Assembly (NCBI GenBank): GCA_023853785.1
Contig: JAJIRX010000011.1
Location: forward strand, 1-63,126
Length of the DNA: 63,126 bases
Reading direction: 5' to 3'
Source of the DNA: Psilocybe azurescens
Taxonomy: Eukaryota; Basidiomycota; Agaricomycetes; Agaricales; Agrocybaceae
Shown here piece after piece: positions 10,855 to 22,876 of this stretch; within the stretch, counting starts at the first letter, position 1, and each line of letters opens with the position of its first letter. A program made the translations under genes and the position numbers. The notes under the pieces are model-generated. The model was not told where the DNA came from. It saw only the letters and a list, made by a program, of their open reading frames with translations, and did no database searches.

Positions 10855-12316
10855 TCATTTTGTTGCATGACTGAGCATTCGAATACGCACGGATATGGGC
10901 ACAGAGACGCTGTTACTGAATTGGAGCAGCGTGCTGATAGGTGCTTCGCGATGTCGGTCATGCTGCATAGCCGGCCGTGCGTTGAGTCTGCATTGAATTA
11001 TGATATAAACGAAGATAAACAGTGTAAATGTGGAGAATAGGCCCACGTACGACACAAGAAGAGAATTCGAATAAACTAATAATATAAGCGTGAGTTAACG
11101 TGGTAGCTGGGTTGAGTGTAAACATAAATTCACGTTTTGCGAGAAGGATGTAGAGGCCAAACCAGATCACTTCAAAGAGCGTATCGAAATCAACACGGAG
11201 GCGAAGTTTACAGAAAAAACTCACTATTCGCCTTGGCTTTGGAACTGGGGGAGATTTTCATTTTAAGCCAGGGTATACAGAAAACATTACTTACTAGTAT
11301 GATGACTGCCACAGATGTCATACTAGTTACAAAGTACAAATCAAGGACTTGATACAACGACCAAGAAAGAAATAACAACGAACCTTGTGATCAGCCCAGT
11401 CTCTACACACTTCCAATTCGCATGAGTTTAGCCATCAGAGATTAGCGTCACTTACGCAGCGACCATCGAACAAGTCGATTTATAACTTCTGTTGTACTGT
11501 CACCTCCCTCAAATCATTGATTCTTGGAGGAAACGCGGATACACTCACGAGTTAAGGTTCATGGGCGAAGAAAGCTTTCGGAGATAAAACAGCATAGATC
11601 CCGCTATTAAGACGTCGGCAGCTCCACCACAAGCCAAAGAAGATGTAATCAGCCAGCTGAATTTCACGACGAACATAAGTCCGTTCTGATTCCTCGGGAC
11701 ATCGATAAAACTCTGTGCTGTGAGGAATATACCTCCAATGAACCTCAGTAGAGCCAGGCTGAAGCATCCTACGCTGATAGAGATTCTCGATGATAGCCTG
11801 TAAATTCGGTATGAAAAGAAAGACTGGAAATGACGGGGATCAGGAATTGGTTAAGCAAGTAGAGCATCATGAAATGGACGATTCACCTGAACCACGACTG
11901 TGATGAAGGTTTCAAGTGCTACAGTGGTGGAAAGAGGATACGAGTTGGGTTGAGCAGATTTGTATCTCGTCACAGTGTCGTAATAGATTGTTTGACAGGC
12001 AGTAAACGAATGAGATGACTCCAAGACCCTTTAGATTACTGGTTAGCAAGAGAGGGATCATATAAGACGGGTGTTATTACAGCAGGAAAAACACCTGTAG
12101 TCGTTGGAATAGTTTAGTAGATCGCTGTATGGATGTATTTTTGAAACATACCAGGGTTTTAAGGGACCACCTATCAGTGGTCCTGCTAAAGTATGTGTAT
12201 GCTTGAGATAAAAGAACCCCAAAGAGAACCAAACTAAGGAATGTAGTAACTTCTATTGCGCCGAGGTTTTCGTCTGACACGAGAAGGAAGGTGGATGGCT
12301 GAATTTGTCCGAGCAT
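10855..12316 (-). CDS. DUF6534 multi-pass membrane protein A
   Basis: Basidiomycete integral membrane protein with several helices and no known biochemical role. Spliced by comparison with its paralogue at 17.2-18.8 kb. Exon 1 (12152-12316) starts MLGQIQPSTF and contains LGAIEVTTFLSLVLFGVLL and AYTYFSRTTDRWSLKTL. A 14-bp exon (12081-12094, VFFLL) follows. Exon 3 (11887-12028) has SFTACQTIYYDTVTRY. Exon 4 (11549-11823) has YRIYRLSSRISISVGC, LLRFIGG, WLITSSLACGGAADVLIA and FYLRKLSSPMNL. Small exons then give VINRLVRWSL, TGLITR, MTSVAVIIL and a VIWFGLYILLAK segment, ending with LNARPAMQHD and the stop at 10855. Order and motifs match the family; exact borders of the last exons are less sure. Confidence 0.8.
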
Positions 12317-13008
12317 CTCCAGTACCCGGTACTCGCTGGTCCTAATGGTCAAGACCCTCTTAGTGACAGAGCTAAGGTATGGTTAGGCTAGTGTTCGTAG
12401 TAGAGTGCTCCGTCGGGAGCGAGGATATATAATGTGTCCAGAGGATCTGTATATTTAGCCACCAGATGGTAATCGGTGATGGTTGGTTGACAGATTGGAA
12501 GCGCAGTGTAACATGATCCAAGAAACAATGTTGAGTTAAACGGGAAACAGTTGTGATATTTAAGAAGCCCTGGTCTGTTTGCAGGTAATGGAATAGCCTG
12601 GGTTGAAATCGAAGTCTTTATTGCAAGTCTTAACGTATTAGACTCACACAGAGTCCTTCCCAGTAAAAAGTGATGGTCCAACTCGAATAAATGTTACGCC
12701 ACCGATTAGCTTAGTTGCTCGACAGGCTGATGTGCGAGCGCCCACATTCCTCCATGTAGATGTCGTGAGCGCACCATCAACTCGGGTAATAATGGGGCAG
12801 AGAATAGGGCAAGAATGCAGTACGATGAAGATAGCTCACGACTCGCCCGTGCCATAGACTCCATACTGGCAGAACCGGCAATGAGTTTTGTGTAGGGGTG
12901 TGTCTCAGTATAATGTCGTCGATCACGAGGATGAGTAAGCAGTATTACTGTAAAATTATGTAAGATTGTATACTTATAAGCTCCGCCTCAATATATTCAT
13001 ACTAACGA
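12317..13008. other. upstream region of DUF6534 A
   Basis: Contains the promoter of the minus-strand DUF6534 gene and runs into the dimeric repeat at about 13009. A 97-codon minus frame at 12388-12681 shows no recognisable feature. Confidence 0.4.
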
Positions 13009-13174
13009 GCTTTATGACCCGCCGCTACGCGTCGGGGGGATTCGCTTCGCTCACCCCCCTGTGCTTCACGGCAGGGTCAACAGCTCGCTGGGGGCTGCGC
13101 CCCCACACCCTGCTTGTCGGCGCCCTGCGCCTCCTCATTGAAAAATAAATAATACCAATTACAATTATTATATC

Positions 13175-13390
13175 TTGGGGGAATGAGCAAAGCTCATCCC
13201 CCCTTATATCAGCACCTCACACCTCATTAAAGAAATTAATCATAGCAGTCATCTATATAATATATATTTTTTTGTGGGGAATGAGCTTCGCTCATTCCCC
13301 CCTCTGCTTCACACCTCCTCACTCAAAAATAAACAACAATTATCTTTCATATAACATGTGGGCAGGAGATGACCACAGCTCACCCCTCCC
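13175..13390. repeat. hairpin cluster, monomer 1
   Basis: Three palindromic modules occur here: one at about 13175-13202 (GGGGGAATGAGC, spacer AAA, GCTCATCCCCC), one at 13277-13303 (GGGGAATGAGC, spacer TTC, GCTCATTCCCC, a perfect stem) and a degenerate one at about 13361-13390. The stems are GC-capped inside AT-rich DNA, so they should fold strongly as single strands. Confidence 0.8.
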
Positions 13391-13789
13391 TTGCTTCACA
13401 GCCAGGCCAACAGCTTGCTGGTATTTTTGAAGTCCATTATAGAGCTACACAGCACTTCTATAGTCAAATTATATATACTCACAGTCAATAACAGTCAATA
13501 TTTCTGTCCTTATCTAAAAAGTGACCAAATACACAAATATATATACACAGAACTCTACATTCTGTGTCCATTAAATATTTCTTTGCTTTGTAAATCTGAA
13601 ACCAAAATTTCAAATAATATTACACCTACTCTAACTAATCCACAGTACCTTTGTCATGATGTCTGTAACTGTTTTAATATCTACACCCCTGTCCATATCC
13701 ACTCCCAATCAATTATCATTCTACTTTATATTTTATACAATACTGTACTACTCATTGACTATCCACAAATTATCTCATATGCACAGCAC

Positions 13790-14690
13790 CTGTGGCACTG
13801 TGCCATTTTAAATTTCATGCCTTATACTCTTTATCTTCACAATCAAAATAGTCTGCAAATTAATCACATCAATCTACAACCTATAGTTTATTAAAATTTA
13901 AAAGTCTATTTTCACACACAATACTTAACAGTCTATTTATTTTTACATGCATAAACCACACAGGAGCTTTATCATCAAAAATATTTTTTTCACTTGTAGA
14001 GAACAGTCGACTGCCTATTTCCAATTAGGAAATTATATCCCAGTGCTATCTTGATATCCATATCTTTATTTAAATAGCATCCACACACTCACAATTTCCT
14101 CTACTACATATCAGTTTTAAAGCTTGCCAATGCAGTGCTCCTGCACCTTACTAAGTCAGTACTGCACACCTCCATACTAAATATAATATAAATATTTTAT
14201 CACTCCACCCTTTAAGTTTAATCAAAACCATTTGGAAATGTCACAACAAAGCATGGCACCTTCAGCACTATGCCTATAACAATATACATTCCCTCAATAT
14301 ATCTCCAGCCCACTCTTCAGCAATCATTGTGTACATTATTTTTCACAAAAAGAATCTTACTTTGCATTTTATATAAACTGGAACTATCCTACACTCTTCA
14401 CAATTAAAATAGCTGTCCTCTCACTCCACTACAGTTGTTCTGCAAATTAATCACATTAATCTACAGTCTATAGTACATTAAAATTTACATGTTAGTTCTT
14501 ATGCCCAATAGTTAACTGTGTCTATATTTTTACCCACTACATGAGTAAAGCACACTGGAGCTTGATCCTAAAAAGAATAATTTTATTATCTGTACAGCAC
14601 TGGAGACTGCCTATTTCCAGTTGTAAAATTGTGTCCCAGTTCTATCTTCCTATCTACATCTTTATTTAAATAGTTCCACCCTGTTCCATT
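13790..14690 (+). repeat. internal duplication within monomer 1
   Basis: A segment of about 300 bp near 13790-14085 recurs near 14375-14690, and once in monomer 2 (about 16095-16395). It contains CAAATTAATCACATCAATCTAC, a TTTACATG..TAAA..CAC.GGAGCTT block, GACTGCCTATTTCCA and TATTTAAATAG. Offset between the first two copies is about 560 bp. Confidence 0.7.
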
Positions 14691-15269
14691 CAAAAACATT
14701 GTCACCAACTGATAGTTCATTTCATACTAACTTGTTTACTGTCCCAATTGTGTTCATTGTTTGCAAATTTATTCAGTGGTTTGCATTTGAATTTTTATAA
14801 ATAGTCTCCACCATAACAACTGCTTACCAAAGCCAACAGCCACAGAAAAATGCTTCAACAGCACTGGAAATAGCTAATAGACACATTGAGGGGTGCATTA
14901 TTTAGGCACAGAATGTTTTTTAGGCTGTGTGGCACCCATTTTATTGTTTGCCATCAGTCACTGGTTGTTTGTTTCAAAAGGCCCCGCTTCGCAGGCCCTA
15001 AAACACAATGGTGTGCTTTGTCATGATTAAGTAATTTGACTTATGTAACATTTATTTCCTCTTTCAGAAAAGCTTAGTCATCGTGCTCTCTTATATTATA
15101 GAAGCTTTATGACCCGCCGCTATGTCGGGGGATTCGCCGCTCACCCCCTGTGCTTCACGGCAGGGTCAACAGCTTATGGGGCTGCGCCCCCAGACCCCGC
15201 TTGTCGGCGCCCTCGCCTCCTCATTGAAAAGTAAATAATATTGGTTATCTATGTATATAACACATTGGG

Positions 15270-15475
15270 AGATGAGCTGCGCTCATCCCTCCTTTATTTG
15301 TCAGTGATTTGCACCATCTTATTGAAAAATAAATAATATTGTTTATTCATATAATTCATTGGGGAGATGAGCTGTGCTCATCTCCCTGTTTGTCAGTGTT
15401 TTGCACCTCATTTAAAAAAATAAATATTCATCACTCAATCAGAGGATCTAAGATCCACTCATCTCTCTCTCCTCT
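15270..15475. repeat. hairpin cluster, monomer 2
   Basis: The corresponding modules of the second monomer: about 15270-15295 (GGGAGATGAGC, spacer TGC, GCTCATCCCTCC), 15361-15386 (GGGGAGATGAGC, spacer TGT, GCTCATCTCCC) and a decayed copy near 15440-15470. The loop-side core ATGAGC/GCTCAT is kept while the caps and spacers differ from monomer 1. Confidence 0.8.
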
Positions 15476-16900
15476 GCTTCACAGCCAGCCTAACAGCTTG
15501 CTGGAACTATAGCTTCATAGTCAAATTCATAGTCAATAACAGTTCACAAATATACAAACATTTTATAAACATCATCTACAGCACCATCCACATTTAAATA
15601 TTTCATTGTTTTGCAAATATTTGGAACTATATCACACTTTCTGCAATCACTTCATGGTATCTTCTTTACCATGCTCTTTTAAATTTACACCTCTGCCCAT
15701 TTTCACTTCCAAACATTCATCAATTATTGCCTCTGCTACTCTATATCTTACACAATACTCCACTACCCATTGACTATCCAGCAATAACCTGATATGCACA
15801 GCACCTGCAGCATTGTGCTATTTTAAATTTCATAGCTTACATTATCTATGTTATCAATACTATTTAAACAATGGTTCCAACATTCAACTCATTCTTGCTA
15901 CCAACTGCAGTTCATACCTATTGATCCACTCCCATTTCCACCACTCCACCACCCCACCACTCTCAAGGATTCATCAACCATTGTCTCTGATACCCTATAT
16001 TTTATACATTACTTGACTATTTATTGACTATCCAACAATGTTTTGATATCCACAGCATCTGCAACACTGCTATTTTAAAATCCATAGCTTACACTTTTTC
16101 TCTTCATAATCAAAATAGCTGCCCCTGAATCCCACTACATTCATGCTGCAAATTAGTCACATCAATCTACAGCTTATAGCAGAATAACATTTAAAAGTCA
16201 ATTCTTACACCCAATAATTAACAGTGTATTTATTTTTACATGAATAAAGCATATTGGAGCTTCTTTCTCAAAAACATAGTTTTATCACCTGTACAGCACT
16301 GGATACTATCTATTTTCAATTGCAAAATTGTATCCCAGTGTAATCTTCCTATCTACACCTTTATTTTATTTAAATAGTTCCAACCATACTTCATTCCATG
16401 CCAACTTGTTCACTGTCCACAATACCTCCTGTTTTAATATTTATTCAGTGGTATTTATTTCAGCCTTTCTACTCATTTATAAAATACATAGTCTCCATTA
16501 AAAGGTGTCAAACAACCACAATATCTACAGACAGAAATGTCCCATTCAAATAGTCTTTAACACAGATTTATTAACCCACTTGCTCTTGGTGCACTGTGCA
16601 TGCAAGAGTGTACATATTTATTTGTTCCCAAAGCCACTCAAAGCTGTGTCAATACAGCTGATATAGCTAATAGAAGATATACTGAGGGTGTATTATTTAG
16701 GCACAGAATGTTTCTTTAGGCTGTGTGGCACCAAATTCATTGTTTGCCATCACCCACTGGTTGTTTATTTCAAAAGGGTCCGTTGCGGGCCCCAAAACAC
16801 AGCTGTGTGCTTTGTCATGATTAAGTAATTTGAAATTTCCTTTTCTGAAATCCTTAGTCATTGTACTTCCTTTTAGAAAAACCTTCTCTTATATTATAGA

Positions 16901-17225
16901 TGCGAGTCACAGAATATTTGCCGAAAGTCTGCCGAAAACTAGACAATATTCATTTCTTCATCTCAAATTCCAAATATTCTGGTCACCAATAGAATATATT
17001 TTGTGTAAACTTCCCATTGGAGTGATACTATGTACCGTTCCGTGTCAATATTCACGGCACAACCTAACGACAAGTCCAAAACATCCTTCAAGGATTGTGA
17101 GCGGAGGGCTCGTGGATGTCCTCAACTGATCGGCTCTTGACAAGTCAGTTGTACGACTCAGTAATTATCAGAGTCCTACCCAGATTGGCATATCACACTT
17201 CTTCCAGCTAGTGCAATTGATTGAT
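16901..17225. other. spacer between dimeric repeat and DUF6534 B
   Basis: No gene recognised. It includes the right boundary of the repeat, after CTTATATTATAGA, and the 3' flank of the minus-strand DUF6534 gene. Confidence 0.4.
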
Positions 17226-18846
17226 TTAGTTTTGATGGGGGTACGAACAATGGTTTGGACCTGATACTTGCCTTCGACAATAGAGGAGGGCACCATTCGT
17301 GCATGTCACCTGGGCGGGAGACTTGGAACGATACCTAAGTTCGGATCTTGATCTTAGTAGACTCAATACCACGCATGGCACACGGCATACCGAAATAGGC
17401 CCGGAACCAGGAGTAAACTCCAGAGTACTTTGTGGGACCTTGTCACCACTGTCACTATCGTGTTGCCCAAGAGGGCGTGCATTTAATCTGATAGGGTGTT
17501 AAGTATGTGTTAGATCCTAGTGCCATAACGACTATTCTGTATCGCGCTTACGATACAAAGAGAGAGTTGGAATACACTGAATGATGGGTCAAAGGAAGCC
17601 CTTTAGGCAGAGCAGCTCAGAGAACTCACATTTAGCCAAGAGAACATAAAGACTGAACCAAATCACTTTGTATTACTTTAGCTACACATTTACAGTGTCC
17701 AGTAGTCTTCTCACTGTTAGGCATTGCTTGAAACTATATCAATACAGGTATGTCAATAAAAGCGACATAGCAGGTGGATGTGAAGTCGGCTTACACAAGT
17801 GATGACTGCCACAGAGGTCATACTATTTGAAGCCCCAATATTCATTAGAAAAGAAAAATATCAGAAAAAGATTATTCATGTACTACCTGGTGATCAGTCC
17901 TGTTTCTAGAACGGCACAGATGTCATTTCAAAAATCTATTTGATTCGACGAAGAACATACGCAGTGAAAACCGAATCAGGCGGTTCAAAATTGTTGTCGT
18001 TCTACAATCCAACTCTCAGTATGAACCATGTAGGAATCAACAAATGATGATAGCTCACGAGAAAAGATTGGTGGGCGATGCAAATTTGCGAAGATAATAT
18101 GTCATGCATATCGCGATTAGAATATCCGCAACGGCACCACAGGTCAAGGCAGAAGTGATGAGCCAGTCGAAATGCACTCCCAATCCAATTCCATTTATTG
18201 GCCCCCTAGGAACGTCAAGAAAAGTCACAACCGATATGGCCGTACCGCCTATGAATCGTAGTAATGAGAAGATGAAACAAGCAATGCTGACGGGAAGCCT
18301 CTGCGATAATCTGTATATTCTCAACGAGAAGAAGCACTTTATGGAGAAAATAGTGGACATTAATATGCTGAAGTAACTGGTAATTGACGGGATTTTGGTA
18401 CCTGAACAATGAGGGTGATGAGAATTTCCACTACAACGCTAGCGGAGATAGGATAGGAATTGGCTTTCGCAGTCTTCCATCGTGTAACGGTATCGTAATA
18501 AATAGCCATCGAGGCGGTAAAGGAATGGAGTGTTTCCAGAAATCTTAATCATAAGCGATACGGTGAGCCAGGAAGTGGACTAAAGCAGAAATCTCAGTCG
18601 CACAAAAGTAGAGAGACCTTAAGCTCATTTGAGATAATTTATAGGAAAACAGAGCAAGCTTCGACGAACCATGAGTTTAAGGGAGGTCCTATCGCTCCTA
18701 CTTCTCCGGAAGTACGTGTATCCTTGGCTTAGTGATACACCAAACAATATCAAGCTGAGGAATGTGGCGATTTGCATAGCCCCTAGGTTTTCATCTGAAA
18801 CCACCTGAAAGTCACTGGGAGAGATAGTCGAAATCATGGTCTGCAT
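17226..18846 (-). CDS. DUF6534 multi-pass membrane protein B
   Basis: Paralogue of the gene at 10855-12316, same strand and same exon plan. Exon 1 (18670-18846) starts MQTMISTISPSDFQ and has LGAMQIATFLSLILFGVSL and GYTYFRRSRSDRTSLKLM. A 14-bp exon (18604-18617, VSLLF) follows. Then come FLETLHSFTASMAIYYDTVT, IYRLSQRLPVSIACFIF with LLRFIGGTAIS, WLITSALTCGAVADILIAIC, TYYLRKFASPTNLFS, LETGLITR, MTSVAVITC, VIWFSLYVLLAK and a C-terminal exon beginning LNARPLGQHDSD. The soluble tail is longer than in copy A and stops at 17226 if no further intron removes part of it. Function unknown; membrane location inferred from several hydrophobic helices. Confidence 0.78.
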
Positions 18847-20196
18847 TTTGGGAAAGCTACAAGTGCAAGGAGAAGTGATTGGAAGGGATGATCTGAGATA
18901 AACGACGGGAAAGGAAAAGGTCGTCAAGACCTGTTAAGCAGAATTTGGAGCTCCCGAGCCTACTAGAGTGATTCACCGAGGAGGGAAGACAAGAAAGGGC
19001 ATATACGAAGCAAAGAGCTGTTGTGTATACTGATATGGCGACTATTCTGGGAACATCCATTCGCTGTCCTGAGCTGGCTGCCTCCTATGCGACTGCCACG
19101 GTAGAGTCAAATGTCAAATGTCAGACTGTTTCCATGATGAAAAGTTGCGGCGATAAACCACATTCCCTTATGATGCCGCTCGTGAGACATGCTTGAGTCT
19201 TACAAAGACAATTTTTTCGTAGATACTCAATGTACAATTACAGTAGGCTTCCGGTCAGTAGATGTCAATCTGTAGATATTCAAGTCCCTTGAACGGAATG
19301 TACCTCACCGAAAAGGGACGATTCCTACTACGGTTCCACATGATCATTCACGTAGAGTGCTATTTCAATGGACATCTACAGACAGATCAATACTGTTAAT
19401 TAGGTCAAGAAAAGGATCATATTTAACAATACCCATCACTGTCATGTCTCTAATCGTGTACTATGTGGAATACCCGAAAGGCGTAATAGAATATCTAAAT
19501 ATAGATTAGATTACCTCCTAAAACTTATCGCACAGGTACCTACTGGCCATGGCACTGGGCACTGGGTAGATATCGGAACAAGACTGTTCAATTCAGATAC
19601 GTATATCTCATAGTCTTTGTTGGGATGGAAATTTCTCGTATCATACATTCGAAGAGTTAAAAATGATTTTTAGCCCCCGTGTATCTCTTCGATTGTGTGA
19701 ACATTTCAAAAACAATCTCTTATAAACCGTTCTGTATCAGCCAAAGACAAGGATAATGACTCTATTAAACTAATACTGTAGTTCTAGAATAACTGCGTGT
19801 TCGCAAGCTAAAAGTTCTCCAATAAGCAGAATCCGCCTGATTGACATAAATGTGTTCGGAAAGCCATAGGTCGCTAGATTCAATGTTTTCCAAGAGGGCT
19901 GCAACAGCTTCATAATATTACTCGCTCTATCATCTATTTAATTCTCAGCAGCACAGTGCATCATCCTCACTCAAATGGAATCAAACAATCCACTCAATCA
20001 TCGCGTTGCATGTTGGATTGATCGACACCACAAGAACCATCTGTCAAATCCCACACCCCGTATGTTCCCCATGCTGACTGTAAAGGTACCCACATTAGAA
20101 TTATCTGCCTCTACGAGGCAGTACAAGAAAAGAAAATGTAAAAATCAAACATTACCGAGCTATGGCATCTATCCGGACCACCAAAGTGGTGTCCAT
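18847..20196. other. intergenic
   Basis: Upstream of DUF6534 B and downstream of the next minus-strand gene. Short frames such as 18857-19060 (-) and 19975-20214 (+) have no family features. No gene supported. Confidence 0.4.
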
Positions 20197-20960
20197 CTAT
20201 ATCTGCAGGCGTAGTAGCACACATGATTTGCCAACTCGAGCCCGTTGGTATATTTTCCAGCTTGGATTTGACACGCTGAGAGGGCGGGAATGGTCAATGA
20301 AACCATGATATATGACGCAGAGGGCGGACAAGGAAACTGAAAGACGAACTCGGAAATGTTCTTCTCGACCCCCATTCAGATATGTACATCCCTGGAGGTT
20401 GATTAGCACGCAAGATGAAAGTGGTAAGGTAACGCACAAGATCAACGAAATCTCCCCACTTCGTTTCGCAATCGCTCTCCTCAAAGTCCACGATCCAGAA
20501 TCCCCACACTCCACGCCCAAATCCCTGTCAAAGTAGGTACTCTGAAATGATCGAACTTGATCTAGCTCACCAAATCTTGACAAAAGTCTGTGAACAACGT
20601 CTGGCCGTGTATCACAGTCGGTGTATCTCTACATAGCTTCATCATGTCACCCTGGCCCACGGTATCCACAGAAGGTCCTCCTGTAAGTTTAGCTGTGTAC
20701 TCCCTGGTAGCGTACCGCAGGCAGTGTTCTCCCCCTTTCAGCCCGTACCAGGATATCACCTCCGTCTCTGGCTCCGCCATCATAGAACTTATTCCAGTGT
20801 GGTGCACTAGCAACAGACTGTAGATCCAATAGCGAAGAATCTTTGCCCCACCCATTGAATCGAAAAGCAGGCCGAACCAAAGTGACGCAGCACAGAGTAA
20901 TCCCAAAACAAAAGAAACGAGCAAAATTACAATACGGTATCCCAGCCCGTAAGATCTTCC
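20197..20960 (-). CDS. uncharacterised single-pass membrane protein, Cys/Trp-containing ectodomain
   Basis: I do not know a name for this family. Near the N-terminus of the readable part is one membrane helix (IVILLVSFVLGLLCAASLWF). Next is a domain with HCLRYATREYTAKL, MKLCRDTPTVIHG and FTDFCQDL. An intron (GTGAGC...GACAG) follows, then GRGVWGFWIVDFEESDCETKW. A second intron (GTGCGT...CCAG, about 50 bp) leads to GCTYLNGGREEHFRVRLS. Both introns are in phase. The spacing of Cys and the GVWGFW..D..ESDC block resemble conserved basidiomycete hypothetical proteins. No ATG lies at the head of the frame, so the first exon is missing from this model; a hydrophobic frame at 21038-21244 (-) could belong to it. 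Confidence 0.55.
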
Positions 20961-22171
20961 ATGAGAAAACAAGACCTTGTAACTCGACCCCGATGCAGTT
21001 TCGAAAGATAGGGGTGTATGTCTAAAGTGGAATATTTTCAGACGAACGTATCGAGTGGTTGGATGGAAGATGGAGCATACGAGCGAAGAAACCCCATACT
21101 GTTTGGTGAAAGGAGTGCAACGTCCTCGAAGTTGGTGCTCAAGAGGGATAGAGAGCTGGGTGGCTCTTTATTTCCACTGACTAGCATTAATAAGGGAAGA
21201 GAAGAAAGAAGACCAAGAGGCAGAACCAGCAGCAAAAGAGTCAAAATGGGAAGGGATCAGCCGCTGTTAGGGGTGTGTTGGGTTAGACAACGGACGACGA
21301 ATGAATGCGAGAAGATCTTCGATTGCTTCCTTGAGACGATGAGCCTTTATATTAAGCATCCAGGACGATCCACGGACATGTGTAGGTACTTACGCAGGCC
21401 TGACCAAAGCTTTCCCTCCAAGGCATTTGCGCTGTTAACTGGCGAGTCGAAAGAGGGTACAAGACCAAGTAGATACGGATTAACGAACCTATTCCACATG
21501 TCGGAATCCACGAGGATGCATTTCAGATTGTCGCGATTATAAGAGGTTATACTTATATGTCGCGAATATGAGAGTTAATGCGTGCATCATAAGTGATGAT
21601 AGTTAGTTTCATGTGTGTCAAAATTGTTTCAAGGGGTATATGAAGCCAGGAAGGTAAAAGGGATGGCCAACGAGCGTGCAGTAGACTGTTTCCTGAAGCT
21701 CGTCGAACGTTTCAAGCCCGAGCCGTTCCAAGCCGGAATGTTTGCTCCGCAAACAGGTGTCAATATTTCGGGGACCGGCACCTTTAAATTGCGGAAGTAT
21801 TCCTTGATTAAAACGGTCATACAACCATGATTATAGGTACGTCTTCACAATCATAACATCGAGGCCAACATCGACTCACGTCTCCTACAGACTCGAAGGA
21901 AAAATCCGCAGAACCTTTACCACCGAAGTACTCAACTCTCCCCCTTCGAGCACACGACCAGCGTGCTCATGATGTCACATTATCATTACAATGTAGCTAT
22001 GAAGCAGTTGTGAAGGTTGGGCAACAGACAATGCCAGGGTTCGTCTTTCAGCTTACCTTTATCTTGCTGATATCTGATATTTGGATCATGCGACTCCGAC
22101 GATGTTACAGAAGAAGGAACCAACCCGAGAACCCTACGATATACACCTTCACGGGATGGTTCCAGGACTCG
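20961..22171. other. intergenic or missing 5' exons
   Basis: A long plus frame at 21018-21542 is basic, rich in Arg and Ser and opposite the possible 5' exon of the minus-strand gene. I see no protein family in it. The 21615-22000 stretch has short frames only. Confidence 0.35.
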
Positions 22172-22876
22172 ATGTACCTTATGCCACCTTCGGACGCCGC
22201 GAATCAGACACCTCTCTATCGCATCTGCGTCGAGCTCGATTTAAATCCTTTTCTTCCTGTCTCGTATGTGACGAAGATCATACGGTGCGGTGTAAACCCT
22301 GCCGAAAACCACGTCGCAGAGTTTGCGTGAGCAAGATTCTCCACTATGCCTTTGACTGCGGTTACTTACATAGCGAGAGATTAGGATTTCACTGAATAAC
22401 AAGCGGGCTGTGCTGAGAATGGGAGACACGGCTACGCGGCTCACGAATGTTCTCTATAGCGTAAACTCGTCTCCTGTAAGTTCGTGTCTACCGTCAAATG
22501 GTTATGACTGAATACATCATTACTACAGAAACATTTCAACTGGATTCTCGCACACCGACTGCACTGGGACTGTCGCGAGATCCTCGAAGACGGATCACCG
22601 CTATGCATCGTAAGTGATCATGCTACTGTCTCTAATGCCTTATTAAACCTCTGCATTTCTATGGAATTGAAGTGCTATTTGCCCCTATCGAATCAGACAT
22701 CCCAGCCATCCTCATCTGCGCCTCAAAGTATCAAAATAGCTGTCCTTATCCCCCCACCACCAGATAGGTCCCCTCCACACCCGGACGCGACACTCACAGT
22801 CTATCCACTTGGCCATCAGATCATGGACGAGATTCTTGTTTCGGCCCTGGTCGTCGAACGGATGCTGACCAGATAG
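22172..22876 (+). CDS. DUF6593-like protein
   Basis: Likely member of the basidiomycete DUF6593 family, function unknown. The start at 22172 gives MYLMPPSDAANQTPLYRI, then LDLNPFLPVSYVTKIIR and NHVAEF, the typical beginning of the family. Splicing GC|GTGAGC to ATTAG|GATT gives ISLNNKRAVLRMGDTAT. The next intron (GTAAGTTCG...ACAG) leads to HFNWILAHRLHWDCREI with GSPLCI. A last intron (GTAAGTGATC...GAAG) leads to a Pro-rich stretch and TLTVYPLGHQIMDEILVSAL with VVERMLTR*. All joins keep phase. Upstream codons in the same frame exist, but the PLY-R-I start fits the family best. Confidence 0.65.

Larger units (their letters stand above)
13009..16900. repeat. AT-rich head-to-tail dimeric non-coding repeat with GC-rich hairpins
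   Basis: Two related monomers lie head to tail: about 13009-15105 and 15106-16900. Each opens with a GC-rich head beginning TTTATGACCCGCCGCTA and containing GGCAGGGTCAACAGC and TTGTCGGCGCCCT. About three imperfect palindromes spaced roughly 85-100 bp follow. After them comes a long plus-strand body poor in G and rich in A, C and T. Each ends with a tail holding ATTATTTAGGCACAGAATG, TTGTTTGCCATCA and GTGTGCTTTGTCATGATTAA. Monomer 1 carries an extra internal duplication. The only long frame (13391-13894) has no ATG start or domain and looks accidental. I cannot assign it to a named transposon class. It sits between two DUF6534 paralogues. Confidence 0.85.

Noticed and set aside
13391..13894. 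167-codon open frame in the dimeric repeat
   Set aside because: It begins without ATG, is made of codons expected from G-poor AT-rich DNA, is not preserved in monomer 2 and has no domain.
21018..21542. 174-codon plus-strand frame
   Set aside because: Arg/Ser-rich composition without splice or family features, lying opposite a likely minus-strand 5' exon.
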